Positions 45,239 through 54,792 of a DNA stretch of 64,000 bases are shown here, one piece after another (position 1 is the first letter of the stretch; each line of letters opens with the position of its first letter). Source of the DNA: Neobacillus terrae (GTDB lineage: Bacteria; Bacillota; Bacilli; Bacillales; Cytobacillaceae); the NCBI RefSeq assembly GCF_011393025.1, contig NZ_JAAOEO010000009.1, positions 154,531 to 218,530 on the forward strand, given 5' to 3'. The notes under the pieces were generated by a model, which was given only the letters and a program-made list of their open reading frames with translations, was not told the DNA's origin and did no database searches. Made by a program: the position numbers and the translations under genes.

Positions 45239-45409
45239 TTGTTTTGGGTACTTATTTTAGTTGCTGGAATTTCCCTTTTCGCTTTTCTGATTGACCGAAG
45301 AAATAAAAAAATAAATAACAGCACTGGCGTAACCAAAAATCCAGGAGCCAAACCGGGAGAAAGTTCAAACTACACAATGGGAGACAATCATTTTACACAC
45401 GGAGAATAA
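45239..45409 (+). CDS. Small single-pass membrane protein
   Basis: 56 codons. TTG start with GAGGTGAT directly upstream (full anti-SD match); an in-frame ATG six bases earlier is too close to the ribosome binding site. One TM helix at about 2-19 (FWVLILVAGISLFAFLI), then a hydrophilic tail rich in Asn/Gly/Lys ending FTHGE. Not recognised; stand-alone. Confidence 0.65.
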   Translation: MFWVLILVAGISLFAFLIDRRNKKINNSTGVTKNPGAKPGESSNYTMGDNHFTHGE

Positions 45410-45435
45410 GCCACCTTTTTGGGGCTTTTTTCTTT
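45409..45435 (+). terminator. Weak terminator after the small membrane protein gene
   Basis: AAGCC.CC ... GG.GGCTT stem then TTTTTTC; short stem, so moderate support. Confidence 0.5.
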
Positions 45436-45642
45436 TTAAGCCAAAAAAAAAGACTGGTGCCATGACCAATCTCAATAAGGGAAGTTTTTGAAAGTAAGGT
45501 TTGTTGAACCAACTTTCAATTAAGTTACCTTTATAATAAGGCACACTTTTGAAGAATTTATAGAGAAGTTATGTGGAAGTTGTGAAGATGATAATATCTT
45601 ACTCCTAAATGGGGAGCAGTTTTAATACTCTCTAATATAGTT

Positions 45643-45663
45643 TATAATTAAATTTAATTAAGT
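45643..45663 (+). promoter_or_regulatory. ROK gene -10 box and putative operator
   Basis: TATAAT (45643-45648) followed at once by AATTTAATTAAGT (45651-45663). The identical 13-mer occurs on the minus strand at 50805-50817 before galT. Suggests autoregulation. Confidence 0.6.
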
Positions 45664-45691
45664 AACTTTATCACCAGGCGGAGGAATATCA

Positions 45692-46930
45692 ATGGACAAG
45701 AATATGATGACTGGCAGCTTTCAGCTGATGAAATCGATCAATCGGTCATTAATTTTAAATATTATTCGCGAAAAAGGACCTATTTCTCGAGCGGAAATTG
45801 CAAAAGTAACAAAGCTTACCCCTCCTACTGTCAGTAATCTAGTTAAAGAATTATTGGAGGACGATATAGTAATAGAACGTAATCTTGGAGAATCAAGCGG
45901 CGGCCGAAAACCTACGATGCTGACCTTAAATTCAGATAAATTCTTTGTAATTGGTCTGGATATTGGGTCGCATGATTTAAAAGTAATTTTATCTTCAATT
46001 GAAGGCAAAATTATTAAAAAGGATATTTTCCCTATCCCTGAAATTCTAACAAACGATACGCTGCTATCTTTAATGAAGACTGCTATTTATTCCATAAAAA
46101 ATGAGAAAATAATTGAAGATGGAAGGATTATTGGAATAGGCGTAGGAATGCACGGAATTGTAAATGTAGAAAAAGGCATTTCTGTTTTTGCGCCTAATTT
46201 AAAGCTTCAAAATATCCATATAAAACAGGCATTGGAACAGGAATTCCAAATAACAGTTAAGGTTGAAAATGATGCACGGGCCATGGGTCTTGGTGAGCTA
46301 TGGTTTGGCAGCGGAACAGGCATTGACAGCTTTGTTTGTATTAATGTGGGCCGTGGTGTTGGAGCTGGAATAATCATCAATGGCAGGCTTTATCATGGAG
46401 ATCATTTTATCAGCGGAGAAATTGGACATATGGCAATTGATATTAACGGCCCTAAATGTACCTGCGGTAATAATGGCTGCCTTCAAACCTTTACCTCAGG
46501 CCCTGCAATAGCTGATTATGTAAAAGATGAAATAAGTCGCGGACAGGCAAGCATTTTACCAAAGCTTGCTGGCCAAAAGATCGAGAACATTACTGGAGAG
46601 CTAATCTATAAGGCTGCCCTAGAGGGTGATCAGCTGAGTATCAGCGCTCTTGCTCAGGCTGGCAGGTATATTGGAATTGGTTTAACAAATCTTATACATA
46701 TCATTAATCCTAAAAGGATTATCCTCGGCGGCGGTGTTTCAAATGCAAAAGAGTTCGTTCTGGATAGTGTGATTGAAACGGTAAATCAAAGAGCCCTAAC
46801 AAAAGAGGCCAAACAAACAGAAATTATCGTATCAAAATTTGGCAAAGACGCAACAGCGATGGGAGCAGTCACCCTTATTTTGACCGAGATATTTTCAGCA
46901 AAAGGAACAAAAACAGCTGCCTCCCATTAA
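45692..46930 (+). CDS. ROK-family transcriptional regulator, probable gal regulator
   Basis: 412 residues. Winged helix-turn-helix at about 15-75 (GPISRAEIAKVTKLTPPTVSNL), then a ROK sugar-kinase-like domain: GLDIGSHDLKV near 91-101, EIGHM, and the zinc motif CTCGNNGCLQTF near 251-262. Typical of XylR/NagC-type sugar-responsive repressors. It lies convergent to galTKE and shares a 13-bp promoter motif with galT, so galactose control is likely. GGAGGA precedes the ATG. Confidence 0.9.
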   Translation: MDKNMMTGSFQLMKSINRSLILNIIREKGPISRAEIAKVTKLTPPTVSNLVKELLEDDIVIERNLGESSGGRKPTMLTLNSDKFFVIGLDIGSHDLKVILSSIEGKIIKKDIFPIPEILTNDTLLSLMKTAIYSIKNEKIIEDGRIIGIGVGMHGIVNVEKGISVFAPNLKLQNIHIKQALEQEFQITVKVENDARAMGLGELWFGSGTGIDSFVCINVGRGVGAGIIINGRLYHGDHFISGEIGHMAIDINGPKCTCGNNGCLQTFTSGPAIADYVKDEISRGQASILPKLAGQKIENITGELIYKAALEGDQLSISALAQAGRYIGIGLTNLIHIINPKRIILGGGVSNAKEFVLDSVIETVNQRALTKEAKQTEIIVSKFGKDATAMGAVTLILTEIFSAKGTKTAASH

Positions 46931-46945
46931 TGCGGCAGCTGTTTT
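46910..46945 (+). terminator. ROK gene terminator
   Basis: AAAACAGCTGC ... GCAGCTGTTTT stem overlapping the last codons and stop of the ROK gene. Confidence 0.85.
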
Positions 46946-46960
46946 AATAAGTGTAAAAAA

Positions 46961-46990
46961 AATCCCTGTGCCGCTAAAGACAAGGATTCT
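46961..46990 (-). terminator. gal operon terminator
   Basis: AATCCTTG ... CAGGGATT stem with TTTTTT on the minus strand, just after galE. Confidence 0.7.
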
Positions 46991-46999
46991 TTTCGTACT

Positions 47000-47992
47000 T
47001 TATTTTTCATCACCATATCCGTTTGGATTAGCACTATGCCATTTCCAAGCCGTTTCAATGATGGTTTTTAAATCATTGTATTTTGGCTTCCATCCGAGCA
47101 CATTTTGAGCTTTTTCGGAAGTTGCAATGAGTGCTGCAGGGTCTCCTGCTCTTCTAGGACTGATGACCTCCGGAATTTTATGTCCAGTAACTTCTCTGCT
47201 TGTTTCTATAACCTGTTTAACAGAAAAGCCTGTTCCATTTCCAAGATTAAAAACATCGCTTGTATCATTCTTACGTAAATGCTCCAGTGCAAGCCAGTGG
47301 GCATTCGCCAGGTCCATAACATGAATATAATCACGGATGCATGTGCCATCTTCTGTTGGATAATCATCACCAAAGATTCCAATCGATTCTCTCTGGCCAA
47401 GGGCTACCTGAAGAATAATCGGAATAAGATGGCTTTCAGGATTATGGTCTTCGCCAATAATTCCGTCAGGATGCGCACCTGCCGCGTTAAAGTAGCGGAG
47501 GGAAATCGATTTTAAGCCATATGCCTGGTCGCACCAGCGGAACATTTTTTCCATGGCCAATTTTGTTTCGCCATAAGGATTGGTCGGATTAGTTATATCC
47601 TCTTCCTGAATAGGAACTTGTTTAGGCTCGCCATATGTTGCAGCAGTCGAAGAGAAAACAATTTTCTTCACTCCGTGGTCAATCATGGCTGATACCAAGG
47701 TATGTGAGGCAATTAGATTGTTTTCATAATAAGGAAGTGGCTGCTGGACGCTCTCTCCTACAAGGGAACTTGCAGCAAAATGAATAACTGCTTCAATCTC
47801 ATGTTTGCTAAAAACAGAATCAAGAAAGCTGCGGTCACGAAGATCTCCTTGATAAAAGGTTCCGCCTGTTACTGCTTCTTTATGCCCTGTTCTGAGGCTG
47901 TCAACAATAACTACTTCTTCACCCTGATTTAAAAGTTCCACAACTGTATGGCTGCCGATATATCCCGCTCCGCCAGTTACTAAAATTGCCAT
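47000..47992 (-). CDS. galE: UDP-glucose 4-epimerase
   Basis: 330 residues; interconverts UDP-galactose and UDP-glucose with bound NAD. Rossmann motif VTGGAGYIGSH at the N-terminus, catalytic Ser-Thr in FSSTAATYG and Tyr-x3-Lys in YGETK. Last gene of galT-galK-galE, 12 bases after galK. Confidence 0.96.
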   Translation of the reverse strand: MAILVTGGAGYIGSHTVVELLNQGEEVVIVDSLRTGHKEAVTGGTFYQGDLRDRSFLDSVFSKHEIEAVIHFAASSLVGESVQQPLPYYENNLIASHTLVSAMIDHGVKKIVFSSTAATYGEPKQVPIQEEDITNPTNPYGETKLAMEKMFRWCDQAYGLKSISLRYFNAAGAHPDGIIGEDHNPESHLIPIILQVALGQRESIGIFGDDYPTEDGTCIRDYIHVMDLANAHWLALEHLRKNDTSDVFNLGNGTGFSVKQVIETSREVTGHKIPEVISPRRAGDPAALIATSEKAQNVLGWKPKYNDLKTIIETAWKWHSANPNGYGDEK

Positions 47993-48004
47993 TTCAATTC
48001 CTCC

Positions 48005-49183
48005 TTAAAATACTTCCTTTGCTCCATCACCAATCTCACATACATAAAAGTCAGGATCGAGTTTGGTTTTTAATGAATAATTCTTAGCTACTTTTTCTTT
48101 AAATTCATCCACAGCATGTTCTTTAACCAGACTGACATTGCAGCCTCCAAAGCCTGCTCCGGTCATACGAGTTCCAATACACCCTTCAATTTTTGCTGCT
48201 TCTTCAAAAAGGGTATCCAGCTCAAAGCCTGTTACCTCATATAAGTCTCTAAGTGATTCATGTGATTGCTTCATCATTTCACCAAAAGAGACAAGGGCAT
48301 TTTCCTGAAGGCTTTTTGTTGCTAAAAGAACACGCTCATTTTCAGTTATGACATGCTCCACACGCCTGCGAATCGTTTCATTTTCAATATGACTTTTTAC
48401 CTTATTCCAATTCTGTAGACTAACATCTCCAAGTGATTGTACTTCAGGTAAGTATTTTTTTATAATGGCCAAGCCTTCTTCACATTCACTTCGGCGCTCA
48501 TTGTATTTGGAATCTGCGAGGCCGCGACGCTTGTTTGTATTGGTTATAACAAGTTTGTACCCTTCAATCTTTACAGGGACATATTGATACTCCATGGTAT
48601 CACATTTAAGCATCATTGCGTGATCCTTTTTCCCCATACCTACTGCAAACTGGTCCATAATTCCGCAATTAACCCCAACAAAGCGATTTTCTGCCCGCTG
48701 CCCTAGCTTTACAAGCTCAAGCATAGGAATATCAAAGCCGGCAAGCTTGCTTAAAGCCAGTGCTGTGACAAGCTCAATAGATGCAGAAGACGATAAACCA
48801 GCTCCATTAGGTATATTACCATAGAATAATATATCTGCTCCAGAGTAGCTTTTGTTTTCATCTTCGGCAAGCTGGATCAGTTCATTTAATACACCCTTTG
48901 GATAATTGGCCCAGTCATCTTCTTCCCGGTAAACAAGCGTTTCTGATACACTGCACTCCGCTTCAGTAGGAAAATTAGCGGAAGCAAACCGATAGACATT
49001 ATCCTTTCTTGGAGCTGCCGCTGCCCATGTGCCAAATGTTAAAGCAGCAGGAAACACGTAGCCGCCATTGTAATCCGTATGCTCGCCTATTAAATTAACA
49101 CGGCCCGGAGCAAAAAACACCCTTACCCCCTCGTTATAGCCAAATTGGTTTTGAAACAACTCTTTAAGCTCTGAAGCATTCAT
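48005..49183 (-). CDS. galK: Galactokinase
   Basis: 392 residues, GHMP kinase. Galactose-binding PGRVNLIGEHTDYNGG near 27-42, ATP-binding GNIPNGAGLSSSAS near 123-136 and the C-terminal GTRMTGAGFGGC. Phosphorylates alpha-D-galactose at C1. ATG behind AAGGAAGG. Confidence 0.97.
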   Translation of the reverse strand: MNASELKELFQNQFGYNEGVRVFFAPGRVNLIGEHTDYNGGYVFPAALTFGTWAAAAPRKDNVYRFASANFPTEAECSVSETLVYREEDDWANYPKGVLNELIQLAEDENKSYSGADILFYGNIPNGAGLSSSASIELVTALALSKLAGFDIPMLELVKLGQRAENRFVGVNCGIMDQFAVGMGKKDHAMMLKCDTMEYQYVPVKIEGYKLVITNTNKRRGLADSKYNERRSECEEGLAIIKKYLPEVQSLGDVSLQNWNKVKSHIENETIRRRVEHVITENERVLLATKSLQENALVSFGEMMKQSHESLRDLYEVTGFELDTLFEEAAKIEGCIGTRMTGAGFGGCNVSLVKEHAVDEFKEKVAKNYSLKTKLDPDFYVCEIGDGAKEVF

Positions 49184-49240
49184 TTAATTTACCTTCCTTC
49201 TACGATTCTTTTTAAAAATTGAACTCTCTCTTTTAAACTA

Positions 49241-50752
49241 TTAAACATTCTGTTCGAGATGCTTTAAAAAATGCAGAAAAGCCTGCTTTCCATCCTCGGT
49301 TCGTTTAAATACTCCGGCATGTTCAAGTACAGTTTGGAACTTCCTGCCTACTTCCGTTTCGATTATTTGTTTTATGTTTTCATGATTGATAGCTGAATAC
49401 TGCTTTAGAATTTCCCGGCTCCAGTCCCAATGCTTCAGAATGGATTCATCCCAATTTTCTTTAGGAGTTTTTTCTATGAGGTATTGAGAAAGCTTTTCTA
49501 ATTCCCCTTCCAATCTCCCAGGAAGTACAGCTAGGCCCATTACTTCAATAAGTCCAATATTCTCTTTTTTAACATGGTGCACTTCCTGGTGAGGATGAAA
49601 AATACCGAAAGGATGCTCATACGATGTCCGGTTATTTCTCAATACTACGTCCATCTCAAACTCCTGACCGCGCCTTCTTGCGATTGGTGTAACCGTGTTA
49701 TGGGGAACATCTTCGCTGAAAGCAAATACCTCAGTATTCGGATCACTATATCCCTGCCATTGCTTCCATATGAACTCGGTTACCTCTTCCACTTCCTTTT
49801 TATCCCCTCTTACCCTTAAAACTGACATCGGCCAGTTAACGATTCCGATTGTAACTGAAGGATAGGCTGGAAGAGTGATAGTTTCTTCCATGTTGGCCCG
49901 TTCAATAGCGAATTCGTATCTTCCCCCCTGGAAATGATCATGGGAAAGAATTGAACCTCCAACTATTGGAAGGTCTGCATTTGAGCCAACAAAGTAGTGA
50001 GGGAACTTTTCAGTAAACTCCAACAGTCTTGTGAAGGTTTCCCGCGATATTTTCATTGGAAGATGCTGTTCCCTGAATACAATGCAGTGCTCGTTATAAT
50101 AAACATATGGTGAGTACTGGAGACACCAATCCTCGTTATTTAGAGTGATGGGTATTACACGGTGTGTGGCTCTGGCTGCATTTCTTAGGTTTCCCTTAAA
50201 TCCTTCATTTTCCCTGCAGAGGGCACAGGCTGGATACGATGCTGCCGGTGCATTTTTCAAAAGGGCTATTTCTTTTGGATCTTTTTCCGGTTTCGATAAG
50301 TTAATCGTAATGTCAATCTCCCCATATGGTGTTGGAGACTTCCATTGTTTATTTTTGTCTACCCGGTCCTCGCGTATATAATTGGAGGCTATAGAAAGAT
50401 CGTAATATTGATTGGTTGCAGTTTCGGGACTTTCCTTATAATTTTGCTTAAATTCGCGGACTACTTCTGACGGCCTTGGCATCATGCAATTCATAATCTC
50501 AGTGTCAAAAATATCTCTTTCAGTCGTTGTATTGGAAACAAGATGGCCATTTTCTGCTGCCCAGTCTAAAATTCCCCCGAGAATATCTGAAATTTCCAGG
50601 AGGGTTTCAGGTGAACCAGTATCCTCCCAATCATCCAAACCTAACAAGGCAAGGATTCTGTTTCTTGTATAAAGTACATCGTCTGCTTCGATTAATTTTT
50701 TCCTAACTCCGTATTCAATTAAGTCCTGGATATATTGATATATGTCAGTCAT
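49241..50752 (-). CDS. galT: UDP-glucose-hexose-1-phosphate uridylyltransferase, Firmicutes type
   Basis: 503 residues from MTDIYQYIQ; GAGGTG lies 7 bases upstream of this ATG, and the frame opens 3 codons earlier at GTG. This is the long Gram-positive GalT class with motifs YPACALCREN, GSILSHDHFQGG (the His-containing region corresponding to the active site) and HPHQEVHHVKKENI. First gene of the operon, fourth base-pair block after the promoter at 50836-50864. Confidence 0.95.
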   Translation of the reverse strand: MTDIYQYIQDLIEYGVRKKLIEADDVLYTRNRILALLGLDDWEDTGSPETLLEISDILGGILDWAAENGHLVSNTTTERDIFDTEIMNCMMPRPSEVVREFKQNYKESPETATNQYYDLSIASNYIREDRVDKNKQWKSPTPYGEIDITINLSKPEKDPKEIALLKNAPAASYPACALCRENEGFKGNLRNAARATHRVIPITLNNEDWCLQYSPYVYYNEHCIVFREQHLPMKISRETFTRLLEFTEKFPHYFVGSNADLPIVGGSILSHDHFQGGRYEFAIERANMEETITLPAYPSVTIGIVNWPMSVLRVRGDKKEVEEVTEFIWKQWQGYSDPNTEVFAFSEDVPHNTVTPIARRRGQEFEMDVVLRNNRTSYEHPFGIFHPHQEVHHVKKENIGLIEVMGLAVLPGRLEGELEKLSQYLIEKTPKENWDESILKHWDWSREILKQYSAINHENIKQIIETEVGRKFQTVLEHAGVFKRTEDGKQAFLHFLKHLEQNV

Positions 50753-50804
50753 AATAAACACCTCTATTCTAAGAAGTTGGCTTTATAAATCCTCTGGAAA
50801 ACTA

Positions 50805-50864
50805 ACTTAATTAAATTAATTAATTATCTATCCCTATAATAGAACTTTTCCTTGTTTTTTACAA
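50805..50864 (-). promoter_or_regulatory. galTKE promoter with putative ROK operator
   Basis: Minus-strand TTGTAA (50859-50864), 17-base spacer, TATTAT (50836-50841). Downstream, at about the start of the transcript, lies AATTTAATTAAGT (complement of 50805-50817), identical to the motif at the ROK gene promoter. Confidence 0.75.
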
Positions 50865-50903
50865 TCCCTTAATTAAAAGTTCCGTTTTTTATACAAAAGG
50901 AAA

Positions 50904-50926
50904 CCGGCAGGGCTTCTCCCTGCCGG
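50904..50926 (-). terminator. yhbH terminator
   Basis: CCGGCAGGG-AGAAG-CCCTGCCGG, a very stable stem immediately after the yhbH stop; the T-rich tail is better on the plus side, so it may work both ways. Confidence 0.8.
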
Positions 50927-50935
50927 ATCTTTTTA

Positions 50936-52144
50936 TTATGCGTAAGCCTTGCTCTCCTCATTGCTAAAAAAGCTCTTCATAGCATTGAATACATCTGACT
51001 TTTGCTTCAAAACGTAATAGCGGAAATCTTCATTCTTAATGTTTTTATAAGCAGACATCAAAGTAGAATGTCTATTATACTGATTGACCTCACCGTAACC
51101 GAACATATTGGAGACCTTCATCAGTTCTTCAACTAATTTCACGCATCTGGCGTTGTCTGATGTTAAGTTATCTCCATCTGAAAAATGGAATGGATAAATA
51201 TTAAATTTCCTTGGATCGTATTTTGTATCAATTAATTCGAGGGCCTTACGATATGCAGAAGAACAAATGGTTCCGCCGCTTTCCCCCTTGGAGAAAAAGT
51301 CTTCTTCTGAAACAATCTTTGCTTCTGTATGGTGAGCGATAAATTCGATATCTACCTTCTCGTACTTCGTCCGCAAAAAGCGTGTCATCCAAAAGAAAAA
51401 GCTGCGTGCCATATACTTTTCCCAAATTCCCATTGAGCCGCTTGTGTCCATCATGGCCAAAACAACTGCTTTGGACTCCGGCTTTATGGTTTCATTCCAG
51501 GTTTTAAATTTTAAATCGTCTTTGTAGATTGGATGGAAGGCCGGTTTCCCTGCCATCGCGTTCCTTTTGAATGCAGACATCATTGTCCGCTTCTTATCTA
51601 TATTCCCCATAAGCCCAGTCTTCCGGATATCATTAAATTCAATGTTCTCAACAATTATTTCCTGCTGCTCTTTCCTTTTTAGATTTGGAAGCTCCAGCTG
51701 CTTGAAAAGCGCCTCTTCCAGCTCCATCATGGATACCTGCGCTTCAAAGTAATCCTCACCTGCCTGGTCTCCAGCACCCTGGCCTTTACCAGGTCCTTTT
51801 TCATTGCCGGAACCATCCCGTGCGACCACATCCCCAATCTGGCTGTCTCCGTTACCCTGGCCCACGTGTTTGTTTTTATCATAATTATAGCGAATCTTGT
51901 ATTCGTCCAGAGAACGAATTGGAATTTTAACCACATCGCGACCATTTGACATAATAATACTTTCTTCAGTTATTAAGTCTGGAAGATTATTGCGGATTGC
52001 CTCCTGTACTTTTTCCTGATGGCGCTGCTGGTCATCGTGGCCTTTACGGTGGAGGGACCAATCTTCTCGCGAAATCACAAACTGATGGCTACTCTTATCG
52101 GTCAATGTAAACCCCTCCTTATTCACTTTTTTATTCTGTTTCAC
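50936..52144 (-). CDS. yhbH: Sporulation-associated protein YhbH (DUF444)
   Basis: 402 residues. N-terminal half charged and partly disordered with a Gly/Asn-rich stretch (about 90-130); the C-terminal half is a von Willebrand A-like domain with MIDAS sequence MDTSGSMG (about 232-239). Works with the kinase PrkA in sporulation and stress in B. subtilis and relatives. Downstream of prkA here, separated by a small gene and about 285 non-coding bases. The start ATG overlaps no gene; GGGG-type ribosome binding site is weak. Confidence 0.94.
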   Translation of the reverse strand: MKQNKKVNKEGFTLTDKSSHQFVISREDWSLHRKGHDDQQRHQEKVQEAIRNNLPDLITEESIIMSNGRDVVKIPIRSLDEYKIRYNYDKNKHVGQGNGDSQIGDVVARDGSGNEKGPGKGQGAGDQAGEDYFEAQVSMMELEEALFKQLELPNLKRKEQQEIIVENIEFNDIRKTGLMGNIDKKRTMMSAFKRNAMAGKPAFHPIYKDDLKFKTWNETIKPESKAVVLAMMDTSGSMGIWEKYMARSFFFWMTRFLRTKYEKVDIEFIAHHTEAKIVSEEDFFSKGESGGTICSSAYRKALELIDTKYDPRKFNIYPFHFSDGDNLTSDNARCVKLVEELMKVSNMFGYGEVNQYNRHSTLMSAYKNIKNEDFRYYVLKQKSDVFNAMKSFFSNEESKAYA

Positions 52145-52408
52145 TGTTTTGGTTTTTTATGCATACACTAATTCGACTGCCCAAAATACAAAGTAATGAA
52201 AAGTTGATTACTCTATCCTATGCAGGTTTGGTGAATAATTTACAAATAATTTTGACAATTATTTCGTGTATAGAAAAAAAGGCTGACATAAAAATGAAAA
52301 GCAGTATATCACCTCCATGGGGTCGTCCGGATGAAAGGCATTTAGACTGTGGACCAGCCGGTTATTTCTCTAGCAGCCTGGGATGAGGATATGGATAAAA
52401 AAATAAAA
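52145..52408. other. yhbH upstream region
   Basis: Non-coding. A perfect minus-strand GGAGGTGAT (complement of 52308-52316) has no ATG, GTG or TTG at normal spacing. Only a CTG would fit, giving a 28-codon hydrophobic peptide. A SigE-type promoter is expected here but was not identified with confidence. Confidence 0.35.
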
Positions 52409-52429
52409 CCCCCACACATTGTGTGGAGG
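52409..52429 (-). terminator. Terminator of the 57-codon gene
   Basis: CCTCCACAC-AAT-GTGTGGGGG, then TTTTATTTTTTT on the minus strand. Confidence 0.85.
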
Positions 52430-52603
52430 CTAGTCATCTTCCGGTTCATGCTGAATTGGATCCGGGTATTTTTCGTATTCTTCTTTTAACACCTGATTTG
52501 TTCTGCGGTTTTCCATTTGTTTGCCGAGGTTTTTAATGTCTTCCATATTTGGTGCCATAGATCCGTTATCGGGTTGATAATTTTTATCAAGTTCTTTTTC
52601 CAT
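52430..52603 (-). CDS. Small hydrophilic protein between prkA and yhbH
   Basis: 57 codons. ATG with GAGGTGAT at 5 bases. Sequence begins MEKELDKNYQPDNG and ends IQHEPEDD; highly charged, Asn/Gln/Glu-rich, no TM helix, with a likely central helix (EDIKNLGKQMENRR). Not recognised. It lies downstream of prkA but behind the prkA terminator and carries its own terminator, so it is probably a separate small transcript. Confidence 0.75.
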   Translation of the reverse strand: MEKELDKNYQPDNGSMAPNMEDIKNLGKQMENRRTNQVLKEEYEKYPDPIQHEPEDD

Positions 52604-52658
52604 GTTTTATCACCTCTAAGGTTTCTTTTCCCTTATTAGGTGATTTCTAAACAGAAAA

Positions 52659-52680
52659 GGCCGGCGCATAAGCGCCAGCC
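52659..52680 (-). terminator. prkA terminator
   Basis: GGCTGGCGC-TTAT-GCGCCGGCC stem then TTTTC on the minus strand. Confidence 0.8.
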
Positions 52681-52688
52681 CCTGTATT

Positions 52689-54584
52689 CTACCGATTTAG
52701 CAAGCTTCCCACGTACCTTAAAAGCTCGTTCGCGGAAGTAGTATTATAGCCGTGTTCATCTACAAGTCTAGCCACAACATTATTAATTTTCTTCAGCTGC
52801 TGTTCATCCGGTGTTTTTGTGGAGGTCGTAATTTTTACAACATCCTTCAAATCCGCAAACAGCTTTTTCTGGATGGCTTCACGAAGCCGGTCATGGGAAT
52901 TATAATCAAACCGCTTGCCTTTTCTGGCAAATGCTGAAATTCGGATTAATACTTCTTCCCTGAATGCTTTTTTTGCATTTTCAGAAATGCCAATTTGCTC
53001 TTCAATTGACCGCATCAGCTTTTCATCCGGGCTGATTTCTTCTCCCGTCAGCGGGTCGCGAAGCTTCGCTTTATTACAATATGCCTCAACATTATCCAAA
53101 TAGTTATCCATTAATGTCTTCGCAGACTCCTCATAGGAATAAACAAAAGCCTTCTGTACTTCCTTCTTGGCAATAGTGTCGTACTCTCTTCTGGCAATAG
53201 AAATATAGTTCATGTAACGCTCACGCAGTTCAGCCGTAATGGATGGATGGTGATCCAACCCGTCCTTTAAAGACCTGAGAACATCAAGAGCATTAATGGA
53301 AGGTACTTCTTTTCTGATAATGGTTGAGGAAATGCGGTTGATGACGTAACGCGGATCAATACCACTCATACCTTCATCGGTGTGTTCTTTTTGAAGCTCT
53401 TCAATATCAGCAGTATTATACCCCTCTACATTTTCGCCATCATAAAGGCGCATTTTCTTAACCAGATCTATGTCACCTTTTTTCGGTTCCTTCAGCCTAG
53501 TAAGAATTGTGAACATGGCTGCAACTTTTAAAGTGTGAGGGGCAATATGAACATCTGAAACATCGCTTTCATGGATCATTTTTTCATAAATCTTTTCTTC
53601 CTGGGTTACCTTTAAATTGTATGGGATAGGCATAACGATAATCCGTGAATGAAGAGCCTCATTCTTCTTATTAGAAATAAAGGATCTGTATTCTGTTTCA
53701 TTCGTATGCGCAACTATTAATTCATCCGCGCTGATCAGCGCAAACCTTCCTGCTTTAAAGTTTCCTTCCTGTGTCAGTGAAAGCAAATGCCAGAGAAATT
53801 TTTCATCGCACTTCAGCATTTCCTGGAACTCCATCATTCCCCTGTTGGCTTTATTCAATTCACCATCAAACCTGTAGGCTCGCGGGTCAGATTCAGATCC
53901 AAATTCTGCGATGGTTGAAAAATCAATACTTCCGGTTAAGTCAGCAATATCCTGGGACTTTGGATCAGAAGGACTAAAGGTGCCGATTCCGGTCCGCCTG
54001 TCTTCGGAAAAGAAGATTCTTTCAACTAATACATCCTCAATCCGGCCCCCGTATTCCTCTTCCAGACGCATCACATTTAGCGGGGACAAATTGCCTTCAA
54101 TACGGATTCCATATTCCTCATTAAAATCAGCACGCAGATGATGCGGGATCAAGTGGAGCGGATCCTCATGCATCGGACAGCCCTTAATCGCAAAGACGGA
54201 GCCTCTGTCTGAACGTGAATAAGCCTCTAATCCTCGTTTCAGCATGGTAACCAAAGTGGATTTACCTCCACTTACTGGACCCATTAACAATAAAATACGT
54301 TTTCTAACATCCAGCCTTTTAGCAGCAGGGTGAAAATACTCCTCAACAAGGCGTTCCAATGATTCCTCAAGACCAAACATCTGGTTGCTGAAGAATTGAT
54401 ACTTCTTTTTACCTTTAACCTCTTCAATTCCAGCATCTTTAATCATATTATAAACCCGTGAGTGTGCAGATTGAGCAATCCATGGCTTTTCTTTCAGCAA
54501 GTTAAGATAATCCCTAAAACTTCCTTCCCAGCGAAGCTTTTCCTCTTCTTCTCGGTAGTGTTCAATCTTTTTTAATATATCCAT
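52689..54584 (-). CDS. prkA: Serine protein kinase/AAA+ protein PrkA
   Basis: 631 residues. AAA-type N-terminal domain with Walker A GPVSGGKST at 102-110; C-terminal kinase-like domain from about 390. Sporulation-associated in Bacillus, acts with YhbH. Family blocks LVEEYFHPAAKRLDVRKRI and GEGNF-type LTQEGNFKAGRFALIS are present. ATG with GGGAGGA. Monocistronic by the terminator. Confidence 0.95.
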   Translation of the reverse strand: MDILKKIEHYREEEEKLRWEGSFRDYLNLLKEKPWIAQSAHSRVYNMIKDAGIEEVKGKKKYQFFSNQMFGLEESLERLVEEYFHPAAKRLDVRKRILLLMGPVSGGKSTLVTMLKRGLEAYSRSDRGSVFAIKGCPMHEDPLHLIPHHLRADFNEEYGIRIEGNLSPLNVMRLEEEYGGRIEDVLVERIFFSEDRRTGIGTFSPSDPKSQDIADLTGSIDFSTIAEFGSESDPRAYRFDGELNKANRGMMEFQEMLKCDEKFLWHLLSLTQEGNFKAGRFALISADELIVAHTNETEYRSFISNKKNEALHSRIIVMPIPYNLKVTQEEKIYEKMIHESDVSDVHIAPHTLKVAAMFTILTRLKEPKKGDIDLVKKMRLYDGENVEGYNTADIEELQKEHTDEGMSGIDPRYVINRISSTIIRKEVPSINALDVLRSLKDGLDHHPSITAELRERYMNYISIARREYDTIAKKEVQKAFVYSYEESAKTLMDNYLDNVEAYCNKAKLRDPLTGEEISPDEKLMRSIEEQIGISENAKKAFREEVLIRISAFARKGKRFDYNSHDRLREAIQKKLFADLKDVVKITTSTKTPDEQQLKKINNVVARLVDEHGYNTTSANELLRYVGSLLNR

Positions 54585-54792
54585 TAGGTCAGGTCCTCCC
54601 CCTGTCGCTTTATCAGAGACGATTAATATACTCTATGCGCAGGTTTATTTGAACATTCTTAATCCCAATTAATTCCAAAATACTTTTCCTGAATGAAAAA
54701 TTAAGCTTTACGTTTTCATAGGCTAGGAAATAGGCTATAATGATATTATATGTTTGTATAATAAAAATGCTAAAAAGGGGGCTTACATAATT

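Noticed and set aside
45239..46930. Mobile or horizontally acquired block
   Set aside because: No integrase, transposase, direct repeats or composition change was seen anywhere in the window, so no island is claimed.
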